Shown: positions 1 through 12,030 of the stretch, in pieces
Layout of the letters: the number at the start of each line of letters is the position of its first letter
Position numbering within the stretch: the first letter of the stretch is position 1
From: Euglena gracilis
Lineage: Eukaryota; Euglenida; Euglenophyceae; Euglenales
Assembly: GCA_039621445.1 (NCBI GenBank)
Contig: CP154955.1
Coordinates: 884,558 to 948,557, forward strand
Direction: 5' to 3'
DNA length: 64,000 bases
Program-made: the position numbers and the translations under genes
The notes under the pieces: model-generated
What the model was told of the DNA's origin: nothing
Databases searched by the model: none
The model's input: only the letters and a program-made list of their open reading frames with translations

Positions 1-1013
1 CACCTTTTTACTGGCCAGCACCTATTTCGCCTGCGGGACCCCCCCCCCGCCAGGGAATCTCTTAAGAAAACCACTTGCTGGAGGAGAAGTGTTTTCCAAT
101 CGAGGAGACCCGGACCCCCCCCCCCAGAAGGCAGGAACACAGCTCGTGAGTTTCCAGCTGGTGGAAATCACAACCAGTTGAGGGCTGGACACCTCCTCCG
201 GCCTGAGAAAACCACTTTGAACCGCTTTGCAAACGAGGATTCTCTTCCCCAAAGTTTCCCCCTATTTTTCCCCCCCAAAATTCCAAGGTGACAGAAAAGT
301 ATTTTTTTGAGGGTTCCGGGGGGGAAAAATGCCGGGGCTTGGCGGGGGTAACTAAAAAATAACCATTGGCCGTGGCTGCCAGTGCACCCCAAGAAATTCT
401 ACAAACTGACTTTGGACTAAATGCAGTTCAACCCCCCCCCCCGGGGTTTGACTTTGAAAAACCTTAAATCGAAGCCTGTTCCAGATAATTTATAACTTCT
501 GCCATTCTCTCCACTGGTGCGGGAAGTATCTAGTCGCAGAGAGGTGCGAAGATGTTCCCAAGGTGCAATTGCGCCAAAAGGCGGTTGGTGTGACTTACGC
601 AGTGAGGAACTGGCCAAAAATCAGTGAAAACCTTGGGTTCCCGATAACATCCTGACATGTTAACATCCCAATCAACATACATGCCCCTCTAGGGTTGAAA
701 TTTGGGTTTCCAAATGTGCACACCTGATGCGCCAAAAAAGGCTTCGATGTACGTGAAAAGTAAAGTTTTTTCAAATTCACACAAATTCACAAAAACCATC
801 GAATTTGAAAATCCCACATTGGCAGAAATCTCACTTTAGAAGTCTAAGACCCTGGGGTAATGCACAGGAAGGGCGGAGTCGAGAAGCGAAACAAAACTCT
901 GTAGTGCTGCAAAAAGATGCCAAAAGCCCAAAGGCAAAGAGAACACGAGACATCATGCCCTGCAGGCCTCTCTGAGTGATTCTGCCCAGAGGCATTGCCT
1001 ACGTTCAACATAC

Positions 1014-1139
1014 CCTTCGGATCAACTGTGATGGACTGCAAATGCTGTTGTGGCAATTTGAGTGGTAGACCATCTCCTTGCGATGATGCCAAAATAAAAG
1101 CCGAATCAAACACAAGTGGAAATGGAGGTGGAAGGTTTC
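1014..1139 (-). CDS. Candidate internal exon, unknown product
   Basis: The minus strand has an open stretch bounded by a plausible acceptor (TGGATGCAG, exon from 1139) and a good donor (GTATGTTG after 1014). The translation contains LPLKLPQQHLQSITVDPK and no family is recognised. It lies downstream of the first mTERF exon group and could be a further exon of that gene, but its start phase does not match the donor phase at 1515. The call rests on the splice sites and the open frame alone. Confidence 0.25.
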
Positions 1140-1159
1140 CTGCATCCACAAAGAGGACC

Positions 1160-1240
1160 AGTGGATAAATAAAATAAAATTATTATTATATGTTGTATAT
1201 AATAATATTTATATTATTTTATTAAAATAAAATAAATAAA
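1160..1240. repeat. AT-rich tract
   Basis: This is a low-complexity run of A and T with imperfect palindromes of the TATAATAATATTTATATTA kind. It contains no gene signal and separates the candidate exon to its left from the mTERF exons to its right. Confidence 0.6.
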
Positions 1241-1514
1241 CACAGCATCCTGTGGATCACAATTAGAAAATGTTGTCTGTTTTTACGTGCGCCTTTGTGA
1301 CCACCAAATAGATGACAACACTGAAGGAATATAGTGGCTTACGAACAGAGGAGACATGGAAACCCAAAATAAATGAGAGAACATGCATAATTTGGGAAAT
1401 GACAGAGCACAAGACAAGCAAGCTATTCCCAGTATATCAAACAGAAAGGTCAGATTTGAGAACAATGTCAGCTTCGGCCTTTCCGCACCATTTTCCAGGG
1501 CAGGTGCAGCATAC

Positions 1515-1883
1515 CAATCTGCAAGAGTGTCGGTCCTGACCCGCAGCAGTGTGGGGCGGCGGTTGACGGCCTTGGCGGCATCCCCAGAGGTGGCGATGAA
1601 CTTCATTTTCGCCTCCAGCGTGACTGTCTGGCGTTTCAAGACGTCCGGGAACACATTGACCACCCGGACGACGTCCAATCCACGGCCCTGCATCCACCGC
1701 ACTTTTTCCTTCAGCGACTGGGGCTCCACCGCGAGAATGGACGGCCGGTTCGTCACCACCCGCCTCACGTCCACCCGCAACTCCTCCAAATACGCCGTCA
1801 CAGCCTCCACTCGCTGTCGGCTGTATTGCTGGAGCGCAGGGTAGCGGGCGGACACCCTTGGCGCCAGGCACCTTTCTTGTTTA
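1515..1883 (-). CDS. mTERF-family protein, copy 1, main exon
   Basis: mTERF proteins are helical-repeat proteins that bind nucleic acid, usually in mitochondria or plastids, and affect transcription or RNA processing. The translation has about three successive mTERF motifs: one around YSRQRVEAVTAYLEELRVDV, one with PQSLKEKVRWMQGRGLDVVR, and one ending VNRRPTLLRV. The conserved Pro of each motif (NRPSIL, VFPDVL, RRPTLL) is visible. The acceptor CCGTCAG puts the exon start at 1883, and its first base completes the codon left by the exon at 2138-2195. The likely donor GTATGC follows 1515. Downstream exons are not recognised, so the C-terminal half is missing or lies outside the window. The family call is firm; the 3' boundary is not. 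Confidence 0.8.
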
Positions 1884-2137
1884 CTGACGGAGGCTTGGGT
1901 GCCTGCCCATGGCAGACACACACCGCAGGACAAGACCGGCTGGGGAAGGGGTGCACACCCAGTCACCTTCCCAAAAATGGCCATTCTCAGGCCTCTGCCG
2001 AAAACAACGAGGGGGGACCACGACACCACCCATCCCAAATGCTGACCCCCCCCCGTTGGGAGGATTCGGAAAGGTCCGCACCCCACCCAACCCCCACCTT
2101 CCCCACTTCGCAGTTCTCCACTTCCTTAAAAAGTGAC

Positions 2138-2195
2138 CTGTTCTGCACGTCGATACCATACCGGTCGTTGGTGCTGGGGAGCGGTTGAGGCGGTT
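2138..2195 (-). CDS. mTERF copy 1, short upstream exon with YGIDV
   Basis: This short exon encodes a peptide ending DRYGIDVQN. It is bounded by acceptor TGGACAG and donor GTCACT. It starts needing one base from the exon before, which the exon at 2580-2678 supplies, and it ends with two bases of a codon that the exon at 1515-1883 completes. The matching exon of copy 2 (14738-14800) also has YGIDV at the same place. Conservation between paralogues and fitting phases support it more than its length does. Confidence 0.6.
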
Positions 2196-2579
2196 CTGTC
2201 CACATGACTCAAATCAGGAAACAAGAGCAGGCTTTAGGTGCTGGTAGGCGCGCAGCTGCTTTAACACCTGACGACCATGAGGCGGTCCATTTGAAACGTT
2301 GAAAATTTTGGGCTGGCCGAAAAAAGCTGCTGGTGGACCCCCTCCCCCAAGGAGGGTCCCCAGCAACATCCCCTCAAAGTCCTGCCCCCCCCCAGGGGGG
2401 GGATTCCACAAAACCATGAAGAGGTGGATGGAACGACCGAAGCAACAATTTTCCAAAGCAAAAAAGAAAAACCCCAAAGGGAGGGAAACTCGGAGGGGGG
2501 GGGCTGATCTATACATGGCCCAGCTTCACCATCATCTCTGCAATTAACAATCAGGGGCTCGGCAGTCATCACGCAACAC

Positions 2580-2678
2580 CTTTCCCATTGATTCCATCCA
2601 CTAAAATCCGGCGCTTAAAGCTCCATTGAAACACAGCCCAGGCAAGATATTTCAGCCCATCATTTGAGGTTGGAACAC
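2580..2678 (-). CDS. mTERF copy 1, N-terminal region exon
   Basis: After a good acceptor (CTCTTTCAG) the frame reads VPTSNDGLKYLAWAVFQW and stays open to a donor GTGTTG after 2580. The exon ends with one base of a codon, as the exon at 2138-2195 needs. Copy 2 has the counterpart VSISIEAAEYLGWDEIS after the same acceptor context at 14996. Further 5' exons, including any organelle-targeting peptide, are not recognised. Confidence 0.55.
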
Positions 2679-4254
2679 CTGAAAGAGGCAAGCAAGCTTC
2701 AAAGGAACACCAGACTTTGATCCAGCAACTGCAACTCATTCCTTCAAAAAAAACATGCTGATGATTGATAAACACTGCGATGGTTGTTGTGGAGAGGGGA
2801 GGTTGTGCGTGGGATGAAGGGGGCAGGTATGTAGGGACCTTCACTTCGTTGACTCTTGAACAGACTCCCCATATTACCCTGCGCTGATGCTACTTTAGGA
2901 TTTAGGGCTGGTTGAAGCAAGAAAAGGGAGAAAGGAGCCAGCGGGGCACACCTCCCATGGACGGTTTCCTGCCGGCAGGTTTCCCGGCCGCTGTTGTCGT
3001 CGCCCACCGGACCCACAAGCATCTTCCATGTCCGGCGCAAAACAGCTGATTCTTTGGGGGGACCAGCGTCTGTAGCTACCTAAACCCCCTTCAGAGGCAA
3101 AAAAAAATTACAAGCAGCGTTTCCCACAACTCCCTCGTCTGAATCAGTGGATCATAATATGTACCCAGTCATCATATCATGGGGGGAATGCAAACGCTTG
3201 TTTTGGGGTTTTTTTGTTTTTGATTTCAGCTGAAATCTTTAAAGTTTTCTCATCTTGTCCTCTTTCCCCCCAAGGCCAAAATTTTTGTCAATTTTTTTTG
3301 TTTTTGGTCAAAAATCTGCATATTTTTTTGCAGAATGGAAAAAAAATTCCGAAAGATGTTGAAATTTTTCCACACACCCTCCAACAAGAAAGTGCACCTC
3401 TCGAGGGGAAGGATTTTCCAGGCAACTTTCTTTTTCATGTTTATTTATGTTTGCTTGTGTGGTTCTTTTTTTTGCATCGCGTTTCTCGATGGTCCATATT
3501 GCATTTTTTCTCCAACCCCAAGCCCCAACACATCCCAACCCACAGGCTGTTGTGATGGTGTGTGTGCACTGGGACATCCCCACCCTACGCAACAGTGCCC
3601 CAGCCTGCTTTGGTGCACCTTGAACTGAGGCCAGCCCTATAAGACAAAAATTTTGGACCTTGTGGACCCTCCTAAATGCAAGCCCAAAGCCAGCCCTGGA
3701 TCCAGTAACCGAATTTGCTTCTGTTTTTTTGCAGGCTCGAAACAGCGGTCTGGGGGGTTGGGGAAGGGAGCAGCGGGCACGTGCTCCGACACAGCCCAAC
3801 CAGCAGGATGCGGCGCATGTGCCGGGTTGGCTGCGCCACGAGAGGGTTGTGCCGCAGACCTGCGAAGCACAATGCCGGGCAGCAAGCAGCCAAGGGTTGT
3901 TTGGTTTCAGAATCGGTGCAAACCCCAAGCAGCAGCCACCGCCAGGGGCTCCCGACCCAACCCCAAGTGTCCTTGGTCCAGGCCACAGGGGCCCCAACCC
4001 AGCTGATTGGAGGAGAGGGGCGAGCCACGGAGCTGCCAGGTGCAAAAGAATCCCCAAAAAAGTTCTCGGAAACCAACCACATTTCTTCCACCGTAGGTTC
4101 AAAGTTGTGCATCTTCAGCTATAGTTCACCATGGTTTTGAGGATGCACTTTGACCCCCCAAGGGGGAGGGTGCCCCCACACACCCAGGGTGGAGCCCCCC
4201 AGGGGGGACCAGGGAGTTTCTGAAGCACTCTGATCGGGGAGGGAGGGTCGAGCC

Positions 4255-4660
4255 AGCCGACTGGAAAAAGGCACTGGGTGGAAAAAAGGTGCTGGCTGGA
4301 CCCCTCCTTCCTGGGGGGTGAGGGTTTCAGGGAGGTGGTTCCAACCCGTATGCCAGGCTGGACCTGGCTGGAACCCGAAAACAGGCAAAAAGAGCCTGAA
4401 TCCAGCTAGCCCAAAAAAAAGTACAAAAAGGGCTATTTTTGGCCATTTTAAACCTTCTTTCAAAAATTTTTGACGCTTTGTGTCGAAAAAAATTTTCGGT
4501 CCAGCCCGGCGAAGCCGGGCTGTGAAAACTTTATTACCGCTGGACCCGGGGGGGGGGGGGGTCTGCAGCCCGACTGGGAGCTGCTGGCTGGGGGGAAAGT
4601 GCTGGCTGGACCCACCCCCTCGGGTGGAAGGGTGGGGTCCGGCTTAAGAAATTCCCTTGG
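4255..4660. repeat. Dispersed GCTGGCTGGA / CTTAAGAAATTCCC repeat
   Basis: Clustered copies of GCTGGCTGGA alternate with C/G runs and end near CTTAAGAAATTCCC (about 4644). The same combination occurs at 43675-44010, 44345-44435 and 49710-49780. That defines a dispersed repeat family of unknown type, with no terminal inverted repeats that I can see. Confidence 0.6.
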
Positions 4661-5178
4661 GGACACCCAAAAATTGGGCCGTCTGAGGGCATTTCCCAAA
4701 ATTTCCAGCGCTTCGCGTCGAAACCCGCACCCGGGCCTCCGGCAGGACCCCCCCCCCCATGGTCTGTCCAAGTGAAAAAGAAGTCTCCACTCTCCTAGCC
4801 CCCGTGCCCTGCCCTGCAGTGTTCTGAAACAGTGGGGATCGCCAACCCGTCTGCCCTGATGGGTTGGGGTTCTTGGAACCACACAAATGAAAAGAAGTCC
4901 GTTCACTATTGGCAGGTGCTTTCTAATCATCTCATTAAGCACCAAATCACGATCACGTGTGTCATTTGTGTGTGTATGTGTGCGCGTACATGCGCACTGT
5001 TTTGAGGGGACAGCGGTGATTGCTCCTGTTTAATGAAATTCTAGAATACAGCAAGGCATCCACGTCAAAAAGAGAAGACCTTGTTAAATATGGTCATAAT
5101 TCATAATGCGGCATAACTGATGAAAAAAATTACATTTTGGAAAAATCGCGTGGATTTTGCAAATTTTTGATTTAATTG

Positions 5179-5191
5179 TGCGCGCGCGCGC

Positions 5192-5262
<71 letters not shown>

Positions 5263-5273
5263 TGTGTGTGTGT
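5179..5273. repeat. (CG)n-(TG)n microsatellite
   Basis: About 14 CG units pass directly into more than 30 TG units, with minor interruptions at the right end. Alternating purine-pyrimidine DNA of this kind can adopt the Z form. Confidence 0.95.
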
Positions 5274-6855
5274 GCATGTGTGCCTGCGCATCAGAGGTTT
5301 AAACCAGAGGAGACCCCTGGTTCAAGGTCTCTTCCTGGGCACTGTTGTTGGGGAAAACACATGGAACAACGTCTCAACTTAAAATCCACACAGAACCCCC
5401 TGTTCAGTGCAATCCTCCAAATGCAAAAAAAAAAAACTAGCCACAACCCCAAAAATTTTCAAGCGAACTTCCCCAGGGTTGCTTGAGTTTAGGGGTCTTG
5501 CTGGTGCTTTGATCCAGACTTCAAACTGAACAGTCTTATTTTGAAAGGAAAAGTGCATGTCGCAAAACAAAATTTATAAATGAGGTGCATATTTTTCAGC
5601 TCCAGCATAAGGCAAAACAAATTGTGCTTGGTTGCCACGATGCATCCAATTTCGAGATTTAACGCATTTTTCCAACGTTTTGAAGGTTACTTGAATTTGG
5701 AGAATTGTGGGAGATTAGCCCTCCTCACCTTCTCTTCTCGAGACACATGATCCTTGGTATCGTCGGGGATTGTCAGAAAATGCCAGAAAACATCCGGAAT
5801 CAATCGGATTTGTGGGTGTTTGAACATTGGAGGTGAGACTGACCAAAGACGCAGTATTTAAAACTTTGGTCCGAGGCAACGTGTGTATAATTTTGACTGG
5901 TGAATATTTTCATCTTTTCCCTGTCTGGAGGGCACATACAAACCTGGAATCCCAAATGCACCTCCTTACACCAATTCTTTGAAGTGCACAACAACCCCGT
6001 TTGGGAAAGAAGCTTGGAGTCATCAAAAAAAAGAGTCTTCCCAGACAGGAACTCAGGGCTGCCCATTGAAAATCAGACTGGTCGGAAGTTCCAGAGAACT
6101 ACCTCCGGAAAGACCAAAAAACATATTTTCGGGGTTTGTCAGCTTATGACAGAATTTGTCAGAAATGTCAGCTATTTGTCGCTGAAGGTTCCTGGGGTAC
6201 CTGATGAAGCACACCGCCGCTTTCTGCAACTTTGCCTGTCGACGGAGGACATGTCCACCTTCATTAGTCAGCATTTGACACGGTCGGCCAGTGCCTAAGT
6301 GATTGTCTGTCCCAAATCCACCCACCCACTTTTTTGACACATGATTCACCCACCCATCCACCCAAAAGCCACCCGAAATAAGCCAATGACCCTTAAATTT
6401 TACTCCTGGCCCGGCCTTTGGCCTTCACACCTCCCACGTCCAACTACCCCCCCCCCAGGCGTCCAGTGGACCCCAATCTCCCTCCCTCCCAAAGGGAGGG
6501 GTCACACAGGTGTTAAATGAATTTATACTCTCCACCTTTAAGTTTGGGTCATATTCCCACCAGCAGATTTATAAGGAAGCAAATGGACGGCAGTGCCTGA
6601 AGCAAATGAAGCGTTGGTGAACACAAAAGCCTTGTCCTTCTCGGTGTTTTAAACAGCCTCATACAGGGGATGTAGATATTGGTGGATAGTTTGCAGAACC
6701 CTTCTCACATGATTCCGTGTGGGCTCTGGGGATGTGCTTTCTGTTGTCATTTGGGAGTTACATTTTGAGTCACACCCGGAAAGCTGCCGCGCTGCAAAAA
6801 AAAATGCAGCCGAGTCCATGACAAGCAGGACCATAGGAACACAAAGGGAACTGTG

Positions 6856-7119
6856 TCACGGGGCTGGCACATCGCCCTGAAGCCGCCAGGCACGGTAATG
6901 GGCCAGTTCCTCGAGGGCTGTAACGCGGCAGAACGTTTCGTCCCGGGGGTACAGTATGGCACGCAGGGAGGTCGCCTCCCGCCCCAGCGACTGCAAATAG
7001 AGGAAGCGGGGCCGCAGGCGCTTCTCCAGGCTGCAAGTCCACAGCATGGGAAAGCGGTCCACCTCCGCCCGCGAGCGGCCCATGTCGTCGAGGACGAACC
7101 GCAGGGTTGGCCTCAGCTT
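6856..7119 (-). CDS. mTERF-family protein, C-terminal exon with stop
   Basis: The exon starts at KLRPTLRFVLDDMG after acceptor CCGACCAG, continues through FPMLWTCSLEKRLRPRF and ends with a TGA at 6858-6856. The Pro-x-L followed by a Ser-Leu-Glu-x-Arg-x-x-Pro-Arg segment is the classic end of the mTERF fold. It joins in phase 0 to the exon ending at 7954, giving an uninterrupted repeat (SFSVGHVA then KLRPTL). It is probably the 3' end of the gene whose 5' exons lie at 14-15 kb, with the retroelement at 8.9-13 kb inside an intron. It could instead be a separate third copy. Confidence 0.8.
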   Translation of the reverse strand, partial: KLRPTLRFVLDDMGRSRAEVDRFPMLWTCSLEKRLRPRFLYLQSLGREATSLRAILYPRDETFCRVTALEELAHYRAWRLQGDVPAP

Positions 7120-7953
7120 CTGGTCGGACGCGCGGTGGTGTGCCTTCCAGCCCCTTCGTATTGCCCATAAAATACTGTCCCATCGTCCCTTCGTATTGCC
7201 CATACTGTCCCATAAAATAAAAACATGGCAACCAAAAGTCCCTGCACTTTATATTCTACCACTGAAATAATTGAAAAGATCGCTTCCCTGGCCATTTCAA
7301 GGCCCCAAAAACTCGACGTTTTCTGTTCCAAAGACTAGAACCCTCCGTGGTCAGCAGTTGAGGGACTGTGGCTTGAACGGAGGGTGACAGATCCAGGCGT
7401 TGGAGATCCAAGGTCGGAGTGTCCCATGTTGAGACTTTGTGACACCCATTTTTGAAAACAATGTTTCTGTGCTTGTGCAATTGCGCAAATGAACAACTTC
7501 AAAACGAACCAACAGTCTTTCACACCTGTCTGTTTGGAGCTCAAAAGTTCATTTCATGAAACTGTGGCATCACTTATCCTCTCCTCCAGACTTCCTATAG
7601 TGCTGGACCCTCCCCTCAGACCCTGGTCGGCCTTGGTTGGCCACCATAAATGCCTGCCCCTCCCCACAGACATTGCTGATATTTTGAGTGGCCCACATAT
7701 GCAGTTGCAGAAAATAAAATGACAAATGGTTCACTGCGTCAACTCTCCTCTTGACTCAGATGTACCCCACTGTTAGGGATTCAAAAATTATGGCCCACTT
7801 GCATAATTGCACCTGCACCAGCGGAGGCGTTTGTACAACATACCTGAGACGGGGCATCAGCCAAGCGGCCATGAACGAAATGACAAAAAAAACCGGGAAA
7901 TTCTTGTAATGTATGTGCCACGTTCTGCCAATGCCAAACCCTCCTCTCGGCAC

Positions 7954-8130
7954 AGCCACGTGGCCCACACTGAAGCTCAGCACGGTGGGGGTGGTCCACA
8001 AATGCCTGGCAACGTGCAACCCATTCTCCTCCAAGAAAGCCACTTTCTCCTTGAGTTTTTCTAGACGACACCCCAAGATGTTTGGGTAGATAGTATGCGC
8101 CTCACTGGATTGCACCCGCACATTGGGACA
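7954..8130 (-). CDS. mTERF-family protein, penultimate exon
   Basis: This 59-codon exon is phase 0 at both ends. Acceptor TGTCACAG leads into CPNVRVQSSEAHTIYPNILG, then LEKLKEKVAFLEENGLHVAR and TPTVLSFSVGHVA. The YPNIL and TPTVLSF segments are the Pro-centred loops of two successive mTERF repeats. The donor after 7954 is GTGCCG, weaker than the others, but it is the only site that joins the repeat correctly to the next exon. Confidence 0.75.
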
Positions 8131-8363
8131 CTGTGACACAGGAGAAGAGAGAAAGAATGCTTAAAATCAAACTTCTGCTTGGCGTTGGAATGGGTATTTC
8201 CTATGATACCACTTGTTAGGCACAGGACGGATCAAATCTGGTCCAAAAATGGCGGAAAAACCAAAGCGATGGAAACCATCCAAACTTTCCAATCGTTTTT
8301 TTTTGCGCGTCATTTTCCTGTCATTTTGGCTGTCCACCATTTTTTGTCTGGAATGCAAACTAC

Positions 8364-8486
8364 GCAGAGAGGGGCATAATCGTCACGTAAAATTCGTCTC
8401 ATACTTGCCCCGCGGGCTTCCAAATAACTGACAATCTCCTCCATCTTCCCAAGGGGCACATACAACAGCTCGTGGCAGAGAGAATT
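8364..8486 (-). CDS. mTERF-family protein, internal exon
   Basis: This 41-codon exon is phase 0 at both ends. It is preceded by a T-rich tract and TATCAG, and followed by donor GTAGTT. It encodes LGKMEEIVSYLEARGASMRR and ends DDYAPLC, which is one mTERF helical unit. Its donor lies only about 450 bp downstream, on the minus strand, of the retroelement's 5' end. The intron before it would have to contain the whole retroelement if it belongs with the exons at 14-15 kb. Confidence 0.7.
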
Positions 8487-8928
8487 CTGATAAAAAAAAT
8501 ACCCCCAGGCTTCTATTGTGATCGAAAACCGAAGGGGGCTTCTACTGGAGGGGGGGGGGTTAAGCGGAGCCCTCATAACACTCATAATGCATATTATCCG
8601 CATAACACTCCTCCCCAGGGTGAGGTTTAGTGTGGAGCACTGGACTGGGTCAACTTTTTCTCCGCAATCGCAACCGTACCACCCTTCTGGAGGTCGTTTG
8701 TTGGTTTGATGCAGAGATTGTTTGATTTAAATGTGCAGGGGTTGTTCATTGGGGCAGACAGGGAATGGCATAAAATGGTGGGGAAACACTTGTATTGAAG
8801 ATTTGCTGGCAAAAAGCAATTCATGTTCCAAAAGACCGTCTAAAATTGGCTTCTGATGGTTCTTTTGTGGCTCTTCATATGTTATGGCAACAAAATTAAA
8901 CAAACGTTCTGCATAACCCCGTTCATTT

Positions 8929-9510
8929 ATGCAGAAATTAAATCCCCCCGGAATGCCGTGGTTCACGTTGCCGAGGGTGGAGGACACCCTGCGCAAGATG
9001 CTGGCCAACCTCTACGTGGTGAACGGCGGGGTGGTGCGGAAGCAGCAAAAGGGAGTACCCATGGGGCTGGAATGCTCCCCGCAGCTAGCCAACCTGTATG
9101 CCTACGCCGTGGAGAGCAGGTTGGTGGACCAAACGGCACCGACCAACGTCCTGATGCGGCGGTACATCGACGACATCATCGTCATGGGACCAGATGCCCT
9201 CACCCCTGGGAAAGGGCTGCCCACCGAGGAGGACTACGGCATGCAGTACAAGTCCACCACCAAGGAGCACCACAGCCTCATCTACCTGGGGGTGCAGCTG
9301 TTCGTGGACGACTGCGGACAGGCGCACTCGGTCCTGCACGACCGGGCAGTCGACTACCCCATCCGGGTGGACCAATACCCCGAGGGCACAACAGTGGCCA
9401 ACCCAGCCCAGTTGGCAGGCGTCATCATGGGCCGGTTGGTGGCAGCCCAACGGACATGCAGCCGAATGGATCTGTTCCAAGACGCGGTGACCGGCATCTC
9501 ACCCACGCGC
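8929..9510 (+). CDS. Reverse transcriptase domain of a retroelement, 5'-truncated or spliced
   Basis: The frame contains KGVPMGLECSPQLANLY (RT motif B region), RRYIDDIIV with the catalytic YIDD at 9163-9174, and a YLGVQLFVDD segment. A tail follows with LHDRAVDYPIRVDQYP and VIMGRLVAAQRTCSRMD. This order matches a family of RTs from animals and protists in which YIDD is followed by LYDKR...FP...SNIP...RYARAC-like segments; that match is recalled, not searched. The motif A strand upstream is not convincing, so the 5' end is cut off or lies in another exon. Near 9490-9520 the sensible reading moves to the frame carrying YPRRIVYSTWTQFLWRYWD. It lies antisense inside the presumed mTERF intron. Confidence 0.8.
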
Positions 9511-11589
9511 ATCGCAGGGGATACCCACGGAGAATCGTGTACTCCACGTGGACCCAATTCCTGTGGCGGTACTGGGACGCGGCATCCGTCACCACGCAGG
9601 AACTGCGGGCGTGGTTCCACGACGCGTGGCGAAAGGTGATGGAAGCGGAGGATGGGGGGCATCGCAAGCCGGCCCCCAAGTGGCCAACGTGGGAAGACCG
9701 TGTACCACTGCCGCGGGACAGTGGCAGGAGAACACCACAGCACCCACCACCGCGCGACGCAGCACGGCACCAGGCAGCGTGTGAGGGGACCCCCCAGCCC
9801 CAAGCAGCACAACGGGAGCCCATCGACGACCTCATCGACCTCACCACGCCACCGGGGTCCCCGCCACACGCAAGCCGAGGCGACGGGGAGCCGCAGGGCG
9901 GCTCCTCGCAACCAGCCAGCAGCTACCGCCCGATGGCACCGCCGCTGATACCGTACCCCCTCCCACCGAGCGGCAGGGGAGGGGTGGGGCCAACCAGGAC
10001 CGGACGACCAGGACAGAGGGGGGCAGGGCAGAAAGGCAACATACCGCCGAGAAGGCCGTGGTCTTCACCGGCGTACCCCACGCAGGGGGCTGCCAGCTCG
10101 TCGTCGACTTGGGCCGATAAGGCTGTGCAATGGGGCTGTCCGCCTTCCAAGTCGCTGCCACTGCACGCCCCTCTCGCACAGGAGCGTGCAGTGGGGGGCG
10201 CACTCTCCCCACGAGCACAGCCACCTCACGTCCCTGTAGCCGAAACATGGTGCACAGCGAGCACACAGGAGCGGGAGGTGGCCGGCGCTTCCCCCACACC
10301 CACCACACAGACATCAGCGGCGACGCCAACCAGTCAACAGCTGCCAACAACCACAGTGCAGCAGCCGCTACAAATGGTCCAGGTGCCCCAACTGTACCCG
10401 GTGCCAGTGTCGGTGCCCACCCCCTGTCCCGTGCTGGTGTACGTCGAGCGCGTGGTGCCGGCACAGATCCTAGTGCCGTACCACGTACCCGTGCCGTGGA
10501 GCGTGCAGTGCCCACACCTTACCCGGTGCCGGTGCACGTGGAGCGCCTGGTGCCAGTGGAACGCCCACTCCTGCTGCCGTGGCTGGACACCGGGGCAGTT
10601 ACCGCGCTGCTCCAGGGGGCGAGTGCACAGCTTCCCATGCCAGTCCAACGCCTGATCCAAGCGGTCAGCAGCACCACCGGGCCGACGAGGGCCCGGTGGC
10701 AGTGGGAGGTGGGGCGACCACAGCCGTACCCAGCGGAAGGAGCAGTGGACCCCCAACGGGCACTGCTCATCGAAATGGTGCGATGGATCTGGCAGCAGCA
10801 ACAGCAGCAGCAAGAGAGCTGCCACCTCACCCACCGCGCCACGCTGGCGATCGAAGACGCACCCACCGCCGCCACACCCACATTGCCCGCAGCAAGCACC
10901 ACCCCGGCAGGAGCAGCACCACCGCCAAGCAGCAACCTGCCACCAGCCACAACAGAAGCGGCCAGCACCACCGCCACGCCAGCAACATCACCAGGCAGTA
11001 CCAGCCCCACGCCCGCAGTAGCAGCAGCAAGCAGCACGCCGGCCCCACCAACACCAACCACAAGTGCCACACCACCACCGAGCGCCACCCCCACGCAGGA
11101 AGCACAAAGCACCACAGCCACCGAGGAGGTACCGGCAAGAAGCGACCCCATGGCCACAGACCGACTCCTGGGCAACAAGCGTCCAGTGTCGGTGGTGGTG
11201 GAGAAGGCGGCCACACCACAGCCCACCGAAGGGACGACGCCTCGCAGGCAACCCAACCAAGCCAGCGCAAGAAGAGGATGTGCACGCGCTTGGCCGAGTG
11301 GCCGGCGGAGTGGTGGGAGCAGTACGAGCGGTTCAAGGCCACGCCCAAAGCAAGTGACCGCCACGACATGTGGCAGGGATGGGACCAAAGCCTCCAAGAC
11401 CAAGTGTGGGCAGCCGTCGCCGACAAGCGGAGGGAAGAGATCCGCCGATGGAAGGCGATGGAGAACGAAGGCCCACCAACCCAAGCAGAAGACCAAGCCA
11501 GCAGCATGCGAAAAGAAGGGCGGAGGTCCCACACCGGAGCGGAAGAAGAAGGTGGAGAACCCACCAGCCACGACTGGCAGGAAGGCCAG

Positions 11590-11619
11590 CGCATCGGGGA
11601 GGCGAAGCAGCCAGGCCCA
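11590..11619 (+). other. 2A-like motif, copy 1 (RIGEAKQPGP)
   Basis: The reading frame gives RIGEAKQPGP. The 2A consensus is D(V/I)ExNPGP. Here the Asn is Gln, which would be expected to abolish ribosome skipping, so this looks like a decayed copy of the motif at 12031-12060. Confidence 0.55.
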
Positions 11620-11674
11620 GAAGAGGAAGGGTCGGCAACGGACCCCACCGTGGGGCAAGCGAGGAGCCCAAAGA

Positions 11675-11965
11675 ATCACCCGCGACCCGCCTGGGGCGGC
11701 TCTCCAGGGGTACCTGCTGATCACTGGCAAGGTGTGTCCCGGCACGCCGTCAATCGGGACCCCCACAAAACAGAACCCACCAGCACCATGAATGCAAAAA
11801 TCACAGGCATGCCAGGCAATGAGAGCCTGCCCGGCGCAGAGGACCTCTGCCCCGGGTGGCAGGCGGGGCGCCAGCCTAAGAACCTGCGACCGACCTGGGG
11901 CGGATCTCCAGGGGTACCTGCCAATCACTGGCAGGGCGTGGCCCGACACGCCGTCAAGCGGGACA
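11675..11965 (+). repeat. In-frame tandem duplication inside the retroelement ORF
   Basis: Two units about 204 bp apart encode nearly the same peptide: WGGSPGVPADHWQGVSRHAV and WGGSPGVPANHWQGVARHAV. Together with the paired 2A-like motifs on either side they show that this part of the ORF was duplicated in frame, which implies it was translated when the duplication was kept. Confidence 0.75.
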
Positions 11966-12030
11966 AAGGAGCAGAAGAACTGTGCCCCAGAAGCAGAAGC
12001 CAAGACCAGCACGACTGGAAGAAAGGGGCA

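Larger units (their letters stand above)
3200..6640. other. Repeat-rich intergenic stretch, no gene recognised
   Basis: This stretch holds T-rich sequence near 3200-3500, a GC-rich patch at 3734-4030 open on both strands, two copies of the GCTGGCTGGA repeat (4255-4320 and 4565-4615), poly-G/poly-C runs and the CG/TG microsatellite at 5179-5273. The region 5280-6640 is unremarkable apart from short C-rich runs. No exon with supporting homology was found. Confidence 0.5.

Noticed and set aside
3653-4006. RVVWFQNR in a plus frame, resembling the third helix of a homeodomain or the start of a GARP motif
   Set aside because: None of the rest of either domain is present, and the DNA underneath (TTGTTTGGTTTCAG) looks like a splice acceptor, so the match is probably chance.
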